A stretch of DNA of 64,000 nt from Dyadobacter sp. CY345 (lineage in GTDB: Bacteria; Bacteroidota; Bacteroidia; Cytophagales; Spirosomataceae): contig NZ_JAKFFS010000001.1 of NCBI RefSeq assembly GCF_021502725.1, forward strand, positions 62,001-126,000, in the 5' to 3' direction. The stretch's first letter is position 1. Each line of letters begins with the position of its first letter. Both the position numbers and the translations under genes were made by a program. The notes beneath the pieces were generated by a model. It had not been told where the DNA came from, searched no databases, and saw nothing but the letters and a program-made list of their open reading frames with translations. This document shows, piece by piece, positions 1 to 8,431 of the stretch.

Positions 1-230
1 TCATAGGTTTTACTTACTGCGTTTACCTTGACAGGTTTATATTCCCACCAGACAAATGCCTTATTGATCAGAAAAGAATTGGATATTAAAAACAGAATTA
101 CAAAAGAAAGAATGAGTGCATTTTTTTTATGTTTAGGTTTGTTTGTTCTAAGCGCATAAAGTAAAAGTATAAGACTGATGCTTAGCGGCATCAACAGGAA
201 ATCGATTGTCTTGGATAGAAAAAAAAACAT
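1..230 (-). CDS. YdcF/SanA-like (DUF218) membrane protein, N-terminal part only
   Basis: An open frame runs from an ATG at 230 on the minus strand out of the window. The translation has two hydrophobic segments (around FLLMPLSISLILLLYAL and ALILSFVILFLISNSFLI) joined by a short basic loop, then WWEYKPV. This is the usual N-terminus of YdcF/ElyC/SanA-like DUF218 envelope proteins, which have two membrane helices before the DUF218 fold. The DUF218 core lies outside the window, so the family call rests on the N-terminal pattern. The frame has no stop from 266 down to base 1. It is divergent from the thioredoxin gene at 335, and this also shows that gene cannot start at 206. Confidence 0.6.
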   Translation of the reverse strand, partial: MFFFLSKTIDFLLMPLSISLILLLYALRTNKPKHKKNALILSFVILFLISNSFLINKAFVWWEYKPVKVNAVSKTY

Positions 231-334
231 TTGGGTACGAAGCTGGTAGAAGTAAGCGTTTTGATTTTAATTTTGTGTTCAGGTCACGATTTAGCTTAAT
301 AATTAAACAGTTCATAATGATCCCTCATTTTCAA

Positions 335-1744
335 ATGAAAAAAATAACGCACACAGCAGTTTTTACTTTGTTATTTATTATAAGTTCAGTCATATACTCT
401 TTTGGTCAGGGATACCGCATCGAGGCGACTTTGAAAGGTGTTAAGGATAGCTCTTTTGTTTTAGGCCATTATAGTTACAGCAACAAGCAATTTGTTGCGA
501 AAGATACCGCGAAGGCTGATGCCAACGGCCACATGGTCTTTGAAGGTAAAACAAACCTGCCTGGCGGTCTTTATCTTTTGCTTTTTCCTGGAAATCAGAA
601 GTGGATCGAGATTGTTTATTCAGGAAAAGAGACAAGCTTTTCCATGGAAACGGATACCGCGAGTTTGGTTGAAAGCATGGTTGTTAAAGGCTCAAAAGAT
701 AATCAGCTTTTTTATGCGTATCAGAGAGAGTTGAAAAAAGGAGTTCAGCAAATGGAGGCGCTGAATAAAAATAGTTCCGCTTATGGACCTGCAAAAATGA
801 AAGCGGCACAGGATAATTTTAAGGCGTATCGGGATAAATTTTTTAAAGAAAACTCCGATTCTTTTACTATCAAATTGTTCAAAATGTCGAGCGAGCCGGA
901 GGTTCCTGCTGCGCCAAAACTGGCAAATGGAAAAACGGATTCCCTCTGGGTTTTTAATTATTATAAAAAGCATTATTGGGACGAGATCGATTTTGCGGAT
1001 GATAGAATTTTACGTACTCCCTTTCTGGAAGCAAAAATTGATCGCTACATCAAAAACCTGGTTGTACAAACGCCTGATTCTTTAATCAAAGATACCGACT
1101 GGCTGGTGGCAAAAGCATCTGCGAATAAGGATGTGAAATCGTATGTTGTATTTTACATAATTAACCAATATGAAAATCCTAAGACGGTAGGAACTGAGGC
1201 ACTCTGGGTTCATATGGCGAATAAATATTATCTGTCAGGTGATATGGGAATTTCTGACGATGCTAAAAAACGTATCTCCGATAAGGTCAATACGCTAAAA
1301 GATGTATTGGTAAACAAAACTTTCCCGCCTTTGCCGATCACGGATGCAACAGGAAAAAAGATCAATTTACAGGCAATCGATGCGAGTTATACGGTTTTGT
1401 TTTTTTACGCGGCTACATGCGGACATTGCAAGGAGGCTTCTCCGGTATTGAAATCTTTTTATGACAAAAATAAAGCAGACGGTGTGAAAGTCATAGCCAT
1501 CGATACCGAACATAACCAGGACGAATGGAAATCATTTGTAAAAACATATCATCTGGAAGAGCTCATCAATGGTTTTGATCCGCTTAACCAAGTTGATTTT
1601 AACAAAAAATATGATGTGGTAACGACGCCGACGATTTATGTTTTAGATAAAAATAAAAAGATCATTGCCCGTAAAATGCCCGTGGAGCAGCTGGACGATT
1701 TCTTAAATTATTATAAGAAAAAACAACTGGCTTCTACCAAATAA
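335..1744 (+). CDS. Secreted TlpA-like thioredoxin-fold protein (DUF4369/DUF5106 type)
   Basis: About 469 residues from the ATG at 335 (an in-frame ATG at 317 is possible). The N-terminus is a signal peptide (MKKITHTAVFTLLF...YSFGQ). A DUF4369-like beta domain follows, then a helical DUF5106-like middle, and a C-terminal AhpC/TSA-thioredoxin domain with a CGHC redox motif at about residues 362-365 and the cis-Pro motif TPT near the end. These Bacteroidota proteins are periplasmic or outer-membrane-associated thiol oxidoreductases; the substrate is unknown. The frame is open back to 206, but that extension is hydrophilic and overlaps the divergent YdcF-like gene. A perfect terminator hairpin follows the stop. 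Confidence 0.85.
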   Translation: MKKITHTAVFTLLFIISSVIYSFGQGYRIEATLKGVKDSSFVLGHYSYSNKQFVAKDTAKADANGHMVFEGKTNLPGGLYLLLFPGNQKWIEIVYSGKETSFSMETDTASLVESMVVKGSKDNQLFYAYQRELKKGVQQMEALNKNSSAYGPAKMKAAQDNFKAYRDKFFKENSDSFTIKLFKMSSEPEVPAAPKLANGKTDSLWVFNYYKKHYWDEIDFADDRILRTPFLEAKIDRYIKNLVVQTPDSLIKDTDWLVAKASANKDVKSYVVFYIINQYENPKTVGTEALWVHMANKYYLSGDMGISDDAKKRISDKVNTLKDVLVNKTFPPLPITDATGKKINLQAIDASYTVLFFYAATCGHCKEASPVLKSFYDKNKADGVKVIAIDTEHNQDEWKSFVKTYHLEELINGFDPLNQVDFNKKYDVVTTPTIYVLDKNKKIIARKMPVEQLDDFLNYYKKKQLASTK

Positions 1745-1755
1745 TATAACTTTTG

Positions 1756-1805
1756 AAAACAAAGAAACTCCGCAAAATCTGGTTTTGCGGAGTTTCTTTG
1801 TTTTT
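1756..1805. terminator. Bidirectional intrinsic terminator
   Basis: A perfect 22-bp inverted repeat (1756-1777 pairing with 1783-1804) has a 5-nt loop (tctgg) and is flanked by A and T runs. It lies between the convergent thioredoxin and lactonase genes and should terminate both. Confidence 0.9.
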
Positions 1806-1833
1806 GGTCGAATCAGATTTTTACCAACTCTTT

Positions 1834-2937
1834 TTATAAAAATGCGATACAAATAGGCAGTTTCACTGATATGCTTTCATGTTTGAAAGTTAGCTTTCCT
1901 GTTTTAGGATTGATCTCATAGACCACAAGATTATCCTTGTCCTGATTCGCTACAATCATATATTTTCCCGACGGATCAATATTAAAATCCCGCGGCGTTT
2001 TAATCGACTGTGTTTGTTCATCGACTTTTTGAAGTGTTCCATCCCCTTTTATCTGGAACGCACTTATGCTATTATGGCCGCGGTTTGAAGTGTAAACAAA
2101 TTTCCCATTGGGATGGAGCCTAATTGCTGCACTCGTGCTCGGATCTTTAAAATCTGCCGGAATTGTTGGATAACTTGCGATCGCTGTGATCACGCCGGCA
2201 CTGTTCAGCGAACAGGCTGTCACGGTCAGGTCCAGTTCGTTCAGGATAAACATATTTTTTCCTGACTGTGTGATTACAAAATGTCTTGGCCCGGAGCCTG
2301 GTTTTGCTTCAAAAGCTGCCTGGGCCGGATTAGGTTTCAACTCACCTGTTTGCGTATTAACAATGTAATTCATCACATGATCTGTCCCCAAATCCACCGT
2401 ATAAACATATTTTCTGTTTGGTGAAGCAGCGGAGAAATGCGCATGTGCTTTTTCCTGACGTTTTTCGTTCGGGCCTTTTCCGGTGAATTGTTGCGTAAAA
2501 GTGGGTGGATTTACTTTCCCGTCGGCCGCCAGCATATAAGCCGTAAAACTTCCGCCGGTATAGTTGGAGACAAAAGCCATCTTCCCGGACGGATCGACTG
2601 AGACATGACATGGATTCATTCCTTCTGAAGTTTGGCTATTTTGGTAGGTTAATTTGTGATCTGCACCGATGGCAAAAGCAGAGATTTTATTATCACCAGT
2701 GACCGCATACAGATTTTTCTTGTTGGGAGAAATACTGACATATCCCGGCGCAGGACCAGTCTTGAAAGCTTCTTTCAGCGTAATTTGTCCCGTTGCCAAA
2801 TCGAGTTCAGCCAGTGAAACGGCAGCATTTTCAGATTTGTCTTGTGAACCAATATAAAAAAGTACCGTTTTATCTTTAAACGAGAAAGCGGAAAGACCCG
2901 TCACAAGGGTCAGTGCCAGGCAGAATAATTTTCTCAT
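1834..2937 (-). CDS. Secreted lactonase-family beta-propeller (6-phosphogluconolactonase-like)
   Basis: 367 residues with an N-terminal signal peptide (MRKLFCLALTLVTGLSAFS), then repeated propeller blades with motifs such as PGYVSISPNKKNLYAV, NPCHVSVDPSGKMAFVSNY, GPRHFVI and RDFNIDPSGKYMIVANQ. This pattern and length match the YbhE/Pgl-type lactonase family (seven-bladed propeller). The cytosolic members hydrolyse 6-phosphogluconolactone. The signal peptide here points to an exported member acting on a periplasmic sugar lactone, which is inference. It is divergent from copA across a 286-bp spacer and shares a terminator with the gene at 335. Confidence 0.85.
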   Translation of the reverse strand: MRKLFCLALTLVTGLSAFSFKDKTVLFYIGSQDKSENAAVSLAELDLATGQITLKEAFKTGPAPGYVSISPNKKNLYAVTGDNKISAFAIGADHKLTYQNSQTSEGMNPCHVSVDPSGKMAFVSNYTGGSFTAYMLAADGKVNPPTFTQQFTGKGPNEKRQEKAHAHFSAASPNRKYVYTVDLGTDHVMNYIVNTQTGELKPNPAQAAFEAKPGSGPRHFVITQSGKNMFILNELDLTVTACSLNSAGVITAIASYPTIPADFKDPSTSAAIRLHPNGKFVYTSNRGHNSISAFQIKGDGTLQKVDEQTQSIKTPRDFNIDPSGKYMIVANQDKDNLVVYEINPKTGKLTFKHESISVKLPICIAFL

Positions 2938-3193
2938 AAAGTATCGAATTGATTATGTGGAATATTCAGCAAAAGGGAAACGGGCTTCGTTTTTAATGTA
3001 GAAATCAGTTTTATAAATCAGAAAAGAAAATATTATTCAGTTAAGTGAAAAATAATGGAGGAAATTACCTGACGGAGAGGTGATTCTGGCGGTAGCGGAC
3101 CAATTTTTCGAATAGAATAAAGCTTGCCTAAACCTTTCATAATCATGTAAGTCCGGGCTATAATTGTGTAAAATTTTCGGCCTTGGTAATCCG

Positions 3194-3201
3194 TACCTTT
3201 G
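3194..3201 (+). promoter_or_regulatory. Bacteroidota-type -7 element upstream of copA
   Basis: TACCTTTG matches the Bacteroidota primary sigma -7 consensus TAnnTTTG and lies 22 nt before the copA ATG. No clear -33 TTTG is found at the usual 19-21 nt distance. The 2938-3223 spacer shared with the divergent lactonase gene shows no other strong feature. Confidence 0.5.
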
Positions 3202-3223
3202 ACAAATAGAATATAGAAATCTC

Positions 3224-5461
3224 ATGGAAGCGGATCATAAAGTATTGAATACTAAAAAAGTCACATTGCCTGTCACAGGAATGTCTTGTGCGGCCTGTGC
3301 AGTAAGCGTGGAATCCATGCTGAAAAGTACGTCCGGAGTCGCCGACGCCGGTGTTAATTATGCAAATCAATCAGCCTGGGTTGATTTCGATCCCAAAGCG
3401 ACGGATTTGCCAGCTTTGGATAAGGTTTTGCAAAGTATCGGCTACGGATTTATTATCAATGATGATGAAGACGAAGGCATTGCCGAGCAGGAAAAATTAA
3501 AACTGGAACATTATCACGACCTGAAAAGAAAAACAATCTGGACAGGAATTCTGGCTATTCCGGTTGTCATAATCGGAATGTTTTTCATGGATATGCCCAA
3601 CGGCAATTATATTATGCTGGCACTGACCGCGCCGGTGTTATTTATTTTTGGGAAAGATTTCTATGTAAATGCCTGGAATCAGGCCAGACATGGAAAATCA
3701 AATATGGATACGCTGGTAGCTTTAAGTACCGGTATTGCTTTTTTATTCAGCACTTTTAACACTTTTTATCCTCAGTTCTGGCATGAAAAAGGAATGCATC
3801 CGCACGTTTACTTTGAAGCGGCGGCGGTGATCGTATTTTTTATTTTACTTGGAAAATTACTGGAAGAAAAGGCTAAAACCAATACATCGGATGCATTGAA
3901 AAAGCTGATCGGTTTACAGCCCAAAACCGTGAAAGTAATCCGGAATAATGCTGAAATTGAAATTTCTGTTAAGGAGGTTTTGCTGCTCGAAGAGATAGTA
4001 ATTCGGTCCGGTGAAAAAATTCCTGTGGATGGGAAAGTAATCAGTGGAAGTTCTTTTGTGGATGAGAGCCTGATGACAGGCGAGCCGATACCTTCCGAAA
4101 AAACTGCCGGAACTCAGGTATTTGCAGGAACAATAAATCAGCAGGGAAGTTTTACTTTTGTTGCGGAAAAAATAGGCAAAAATACAGTACTCGCGCAGAT
4201 CATTAAAACCGTTCAGGCGGCGCAGGGAAGCAAGGCACCGGTTCAGAGGTTGGTGGATAAAATAGCTGGAATTTTTGTTCCCGTGGTGATTGGTATATCC
4301 GTTTTGACATTTGTTGTCTGGATGTTTTTCGGAGGCGAAAATGCTTTAACGCAAGCACTCTTGGCCGCGGTTTCTGTTTTGGTCATTGCTTGTCCGTGTG
4401 CGCTCGGTTTGGCAACCCCGACTGCGATTATGGTAGGTGTTGGAAAAGGTGCCGAGAATAATATTTTGATCCGGGATGCAGAAAGTCTTGAAAAAGCGCA
4501 CGAGGTAAATGTTGTCATTTTGGATAAAACCGGAACATTAACGCAGGGACACCCACAGGTTACTAACTGGAAATGGAGCGTAAATTTATCAGATCAGGCA
4601 AAACACGCCGTTGCTGTTAAGCTTTTAGAATCGCGATCTGAACATCCATTGGCTTTGGCAGTTGTAAATTATGTGCAGGAAAATGGTAATTCGAAAATTG
4701 AGCATTTCGAATCTGTTACCGGAAATGGGATTAATGGAATCGTTGACGGCAATGAATATCTGATTGGTACTTTGTCGTTTATGCAAAAAGAAAATGTAAA
4801 ACTTGATGCGGATCTGGAAAAACTGGCAGATGTGCAAAGAGAAGCGGCGCAGACTGTTATTGGTGTGAGTTTGAATAAAGTTCAGATCGCTTTGATATCA
4901 ATCGCGGATCAGTTGAAAACAACTTCTGCTGAGGCAGTTCGGAAATTGCAGGAGCAGGGAATTGAGGTATATATGCTGACAGGAGATAATTCGCAGACAG
5001 CCGCTGCGGTTGCACGCCAGCTTGGTATCAAAAATTATATGTCCGAAGTGAAACCGGATGATAAAATGCAGTTTGTCAAAAAATTGCAAGCAGAAGGTAA
5101 AATTGTAGCAATGGTCGGAGATGGCGTCAATGACTCACAGGCCCTCGCTCAGGCCGATGTTAGTATAGCTATGGGAAAAGGGTCTGATATAGCAATGGAC
5201 GTAGCGAAAATGACATTGATAACTTCCGATCTGATGGTGCTGCCGAAAGCTTTGAAACTTTCTAAAAAAACAGTAGCCACGATCAGACAGAATCTCTTTT
5301 GGGCATTTATTTATAATTTAATCGGAATACCTGTCGCAGCCGGAATTTTGTATCCCTTCAACGGGTTTCTATTAAATCCGATGATTGCAGGAGCAGCCAT
5401 GGCGCTGAGTTCTGTATCTGTCGTGACCAATAGTTTGAGACTGCGCAGTGCAAAATTGTAG
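3224..5461 (+). CDS. copA: Cu+-exporting P1B-type ATPase CopA
   Basis: 745 residues. One N-terminal HMA domain carries GMSCAAC (Cys22, Cys25). The family hallmarks follow in order: actuator TGE in SLMTGEP, the CPC metal-site motif at 390-392, the phosphorylated Asp434 in DKTGTLT, the hinge GDGVND at 632-637, and the P1B-1 signatures YN (FIYNLIG) and MxxSS (MALSS) in the last two membrane helices. CPC with YN and MxxSS is diagnostic of Cu+ (or Ag+) export from cytosol to periplasm. It starts at the only suitable ATG behind a -7 box. It stands alone but lies 2.1 kb upstream of a second metal cluster that could share its signal. Confidence 0.95.
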   Translation: MEADHKVLNTKKVTLPVTGMSCAACAVSVESMLKSTSGVADAGVNYANQSAWVDFDPKATDLPALDKVLQSIGYGFIINDDEDEGIAEQEKLKLEHYHDLKRKTIWTGILAIPVVIIGMFFMDMPNGNYIMLALTAPVLFIFGKDFYVNAWNQARHGKSNMDTLVALSTGIAFLFSTFNTFYPQFWHEKGMHPHVYFEAAAVIVFFILLGKLLEEKAKTNTSDALKKLIGLQPKTVKVIRNNAEIEISVKEVLLLEEIVIRSGEKIPVDGKVISGSSFVDESLMTGEPIPSEKTAGTQVFAGTINQQGSFTFVAEKIGKNTVLAQIIKTVQAAQGSKAPVQRLVDKIAGIFVPVVIGISVLTFVVWMFFGGENALTQALLAAVSVLVIACPCALGLATPTAIMVGVGKGAENNILIRDAESLEKAHEVNVVILDKTGTLTQGHPQVTNWKWSVNLSDQAKHAVAVKLLESRSEHPLALAVVNYVQENGNSKIEHFESVTGNGINGIVDGNEYLIGTLSFMQKENVKLDADLEKLADVQREAAQTVIGVSLNKVQIALISIADQLKTTSAEAVRKLQEQGIEVYMLTGDNSQTAAAVARQLGIKNYMSEVKPDDKMQFVKKLQAEGKIVAMVGDGVNDSQALAQADVSIAMGKGSDIAMDVAKMTLITSDLMVLPKALKLSKKTVATIRQNLFWAFIYNLIGIPVAAGILYPFNGFLLNPMIAGAAMALSSVSVVTNSLRLRSAKL

Positions 5462-5567
5462 TTGATCAGTAGGGGGAGAACAGGCTGTCGGTTGTCTTTT
5501 AGTAGAAGCAGTTCAATCCATTAGCCAGATTAACAATGACCGAATTATTTCTTTCGCAATTATATCG

Positions 5568-5608
5568 AAACCAAAGACGTAACCGAATGGGCGCGTCTTT
5601 GGTTTTTT
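5568..5608 (+). promoter_or_regulatory. Terminator-like hairpin spanning the start codon of the alginate lyase gene
   Basis: A perfect 12-bp inverted repeat (5568-5579 with 5594-5605; left arm aaaccaaagacg) has a 14-nt loop that contains the ATG at 5587. A run of six T (5603-5608) closes the right arm. Structurally it is an intrinsic terminator or a start-sequestering hairpin. Its role is inferred. Confidence 0.45.
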
Positions 5609-6750
5609 GCTTTATACTCTTTGTTAATTTAAGTTTTGGACAGAAAAATTCGGTCGAGTCAGAAGTGATCTGGACACTGCGAACCCATATTATGACCGAA
5701 GCAGGCTGGGCGATGATGCAGGAGCCTATCACCGTGACCGCAGAAACAAGTCCAAGAAGTAAGGGCGGGAAACATGATTTTTATTCAGAAGGCGATTACT
5801 GGTGGCCTGATTCACTGAATCCTGACGGTCCGTATATTCAGCGCGATGGCCTGACAAATCCGAATATTTTTACTGCACATCGGTTGGCCATGATACGATT
5901 CAGTAGAATTGTTGGCGCACTGGCCTCGGCATACAAACTAACACGTGAAGATAAATATGCAACCCAGGCATTTCGGCATATTAACGCATGGTTCGTCGAC
6001 AGCGAAACAAAAATGAATCCCTCATTGCTTTTTGCCCAGGCTATTAAAGGGCGGGCTGCGGGACGAGGAATTGGGATTATTGATACAATTCATTTAATGG
6101 AAGTGGCGCAGGGAATAATTGTGATGCAGCAAGCAAAATCTGTGAATAAGCAAGATCTTGCGCAAACGAAAAACTGGTTTGCTGAATATATTAACTGGCT
6201 GATGACGCATCAGTACGGCAAAGACGAAATGGAAGCCAAAAACAATCATGGAACGTGCTGGGCTATGCAGGTGGCATCTTTCGCCAAATTAACTGAAAAC
6301 AAAGAAGTCCTCGATTTTTGTAGAAACCGGTATAAAACAGTCTTTCTGCCGTATCAAATGAACGCAAATGGAAGTTTTCCTCAGGAGCTAAAAAGAACAA
6401 AACCTTATGGTTATTCTATTTTTAATCTGGATGCAATGGTGATGTTATGCCATATTTTGTCTGATAAAGAAAATAATCTATGGACGTATCAGACGATAGA
6501 TGGACGGAATATTAAAAAAGGTATTTCCTACCTCTATCCCTTCATTGCAGATAAGAAAAAATGGCCATTGAAGCCGGATGTTATGTATTGGGAAAACTGG
6601 CCTGTTGCTCAGCCTTTCCTGGTTTTTGGTGCTCAGGCTTTCAAAAAAGATGACTGGTTTAGAACCTGGCGGAAACTGGATCATAATCCCAAAGAGGAAG
6701 AAGTACTTCGGAATTTGCCTGTGAGAAATCCGATTATTTGGTTTGAGTGA
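5587..6750 (+). CDS. Alginate lyase family protein (PL5-like), secreted
   Basis: About 387 residues from the ATG at 5587, chosen because it begins a clean signal peptide (MGASLVFCFILFVNLSFGQ); the frame extends back to 5536. The mature protein shows the alpha/alpha-barrel alginate lyase pattern: YWWPD near the N-terminus, paired-helix repeats, and NNHGTCW, which matches the PL5 catalytic Asn-His motif. The likely role is cleavage of mannuronate-type or related acidic polysaccharide in the periplasm; the exact substrate cannot be read. It is preceded by a hairpin overlapping the start and has no linked polysaccharide-utilisation genes here. Confidence 0.85.
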   Translation: MGASLVFCFILFVNLSFGQKNSVESEVIWTLRTHIMTEAGWAMMQEPITVTAETSPRSKGGKHDFYSEGDYWWPDSLNPDGPYIQRDGLTNPNIFTAHRLAMIRFSRIVGALASAYKLTREDKYATQAFRHINAWFVDSETKMNPSLLFAQAIKGRAAGRGIGIIDTIHLMEVAQGIIVMQQAKSVNKQDLAQTKNWFAEYINWLMTHQYGKDEMEAKNNHGTCWAMQVASFAKLTENKEVLDFCRNRYKTVFLPYQMNANGSFPQELKRTKPYGYSIFNLDAMVMLCHILSDKENNLWTYQTIDGRNIKKGISYLYPFIADKKKWPLKPDVMYWENWPVAQPFLVFGAQAFKKDDWFRTWRKLDHNPKEEEVLRNLPVRNPIIWFE

Positions 6751-6860
6751 TATTTGAGTTCGGGAATTATTCAAATTCGGAATAAAGCACTATTTGTGTT
6801 GTGATCAAGTTTTTAATAGTTTAAATTTGATAATACCCACGCACTTGATAAAAGCTTTTT

Positions 6861-7448
6861 ATGCAAACAGCAACACTTGTGACGCACGAAGAATACTTTG
6901 ACCTTTTAGCAAAATCTGATCTAAAACTGGAATATAATTCCGGAGAAGTAACTGCCATGGCCGGTGCACAGCCTGCTCATAACAGGATTTGTGTCACATT
7001 ATCTTTCGCTTTGGAGAATTGTTTAGGCACAGGCGATTGCCTCATTCTTAGTAATGATCAACTTATTAAAGTTGAAGGATGCGACAAATACACTTTTCCG
7101 GATTTGGTGATTATTTGTAAACAGCCGCTCTACGAAAAATCGGGCAGAGGTTTAGAAGCATTGATGAATCCTGAAATAATAGTAGAGGTATTGTCGGATT
7201 CTACCGAAGCGTATGACCGGTCAGAAAAATTTGATTGCTACAAAACAATTCCATCTTTCAGAGAATACGTATTGGTTTCCTCAAAAAAGAAAAAGATTGA
7301 GGTGATCAAAAAAATAAATGAAGCCGAATGGTTAAGTCATACTTACACTGAAAAGGATGAATATGTAATGATCGGTGAATGTTCTATTGCTCTGGATAAA
7401 ATTTACAATAAAGTTGATCTGCCGGATTTAAAAACCATTGGTTTTTGA
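6861..7448 (+). CDS. Uma2 family (DUF820) PD-(D/E)XK nuclease-like protein
   Basis: 195 residues. The Uma2 pattern is plain: an N-terminal EEYFDLLAKSDLKLEYNSGEV, then FPDLVII (catalytic Asp), and a downstream PEIIVEVLSDSTEAYDRSEKFDCYKTIPSFREYVLV with the Glu of the PD-ExK fold and a basic patch. Such proteins are widespread and multicopy in Bacteroidota and cyanobacteria; a restriction-like nuclease fold is established but the cellular role is not. It is monocistronic between the alginate lyase and the metal cluster. Confidence 0.85.
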   Translation: MQTATLVTHEEYFDLLAKSDLKLEYNSGEVTAMAGAQPAHNRICVTLSFALENCLGTGDCLILSNDQLIKVEGCDKYTFPDLVIICKQPLYEKSGRGLEALMNPEIIVEVLSDSTEAYDRSEKFDCYKTIPSFREYVLVSSKKKKIEVIKKINEAEWLSHTYTEKDEYVMIGECSIALDKIYNKVDLPDLKTIGF

Positions 7449-7593
7449 ACTGAAAATTGTCATTGAATTTCTAAAAACCAAAAACTCTGTAACGCCGCTC
7501 CCTAATTCTGTAATGATCATCCCGGGTTTCCTGCCGACCTTTGCAAAGAGATAACTATTAAGGATTGTCTCAATTAAAAAATCGTTAGATCAA

Positions 7594-7806
7594 ATGGAAA
7601 CTTTAAAATTCAAAACCAATATTAAATGCGGAGGTTGCATAGCCGCCGTGACTCCCTTTTTAACTGCTGAAAACGGTATTGATAAATGGGAAGTCGATCT
7701 TCAAAATCCTGACCGGATTTTGTCTGTGGAAACTGATAAGTCGGCCGGAGAAGTGGCTGAGGTTGTAAAAAAAGCGGGATATGTCGCAGAGCCGGTTGCA
7801 TTCTGA
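7594..7806 (+). CDS. Small cytosolic heavy-metal-associated (HMA) domain protein
   Basis: 70 residues, a single ferredoxin-like HMA domain without a signal peptide. The metal-binding loop is IKCGGCIAAV (Cys12, Cys15), and the C-terminal beta strand ends in AGYVAEPV. It resembles CopZ-type copper chaperones, but with CGGC in place of the usual MxCxxC. It is the first gene of the same-strand metal cluster and the natural candidate to deliver metal to CopA, which is inference from context. A weak -7-like sequence (gacctttg) lies at 7536-7543. Confidence 0.85.
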   Translation: METLKFKTNIKCGGCIAAVTPFLTAENGIDKWEVDLQNPDRILSVETDKSAGEVAEVVKKAGYVAEPVAF

Positions 7807-7846
7807 TAGACAGGTTAAAATAAGAATAACTTGTTGAATCAATCCG

Positions 7847-7878
7847 TTTGTTATTGCTTCAATAAGGTTTTACTTTTG
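7847..7878 (+). promoter_or_regulatory. Complete Bacteroidota promoter for the HYC_CC_PP gene
   Basis: TTTG at 7847-7850, a 20-nt spacer and TACTTTTG at 7871-7878 give an exact -33/-7 match. The -7 box ends only 5 nt before the ATG at 7884, so the transcript would be leaderless or nearly so. This adds an internal promoter inside the metal cluster, after the first HMA gene. Confidence 0.7.
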
Positions 7879-7883
7879 TACAC

Positions 7884-8348
7884 ATGGAAAACAAATTTCA
7901 TAAATTCATCACCATCTTCATGGCCACGCTTGTGCTCGTTAGCAGCACAGGATTTGGGCTGATAGAGCATCAGTGCATGATGCGGGGGATGACTATGAAA
8001 TTTGTTTCTGAGAAAAAAGCAGATTCCTGTGAGAAAAAAGTGGTTTCTTCCTGCTGTGCGAAAAGTAAAGCGTTGAAGGAATCAGGCAAAACCTTTTTCA
8101 AAAAGACAGATTGCTGCAAGGATCAACAGAAATTTGAAAAGGTTGATGTTGTTTCTTCACTGGCACAATTGCATGCCAAAGCAATGAAAATGATTGCTGA
8201 CGGTGATCTTTGGTCTGTTCAGTCTTTTGTATTTCTTTCTCAGGAATGGGTTTATCCGCCTGCCCATTCATCTTCCGATACCATATCATTCTCTTCTCTT
8301 TTTCATGGGAGGAGTATGCTCTCTTTCGTACAAACTTTTCTGATATAA
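7884..8348 (+). CDS. HYC_CC_PP family Cys-rich exported protein
   Basis: 154 residues with a hydrophobic N-terminus (FITIFMATLVLVSSTGFGL) followed by EHQCMM, several Cys pairs (SCC, DCC) and a C-terminal YPPAHSS. These are the defining marks of the HYC_CC_PP family seen beside Bacteroidota TonB receptors and metal genes; here the first motif reads HQC instead of HYC. Cys, His and Met residues suggest periplasmic copper binding, but no biochemical role is known to me. It precedes a metal-type TonB receptor by 83 bp. Confidence 0.75.
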   Translation: MENKFHKFITIFMATLVLVSSTGFGLIEHQCMMRGMTMKFVSEKKADSCEKKVVSSCCAKSKALKESGKTFFKKTDCCKDQQKFEKVDVVSSLAQLHAKAMKMIADGDLWSVQSFVFLSQEWVYPPAHSSSDTISFSSLFHGRSMLSFVQTFLI

Positions 8349-8431
8349 GTCGCTGATTGTTAAATTTTTAATGTGTTTGTGGGGTTATTCTCCCGACGCA
8401 TTGGTATTTATCAAATCATGACTTAACACTA

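Noticed and set aside
206..334. N-terminal extension of the thioredoxin-like protein
   Set aside because: It reads hydrophilic sequence in front of a clear signal peptide and overlaps the divergent YdcF-like gene starting at 230.
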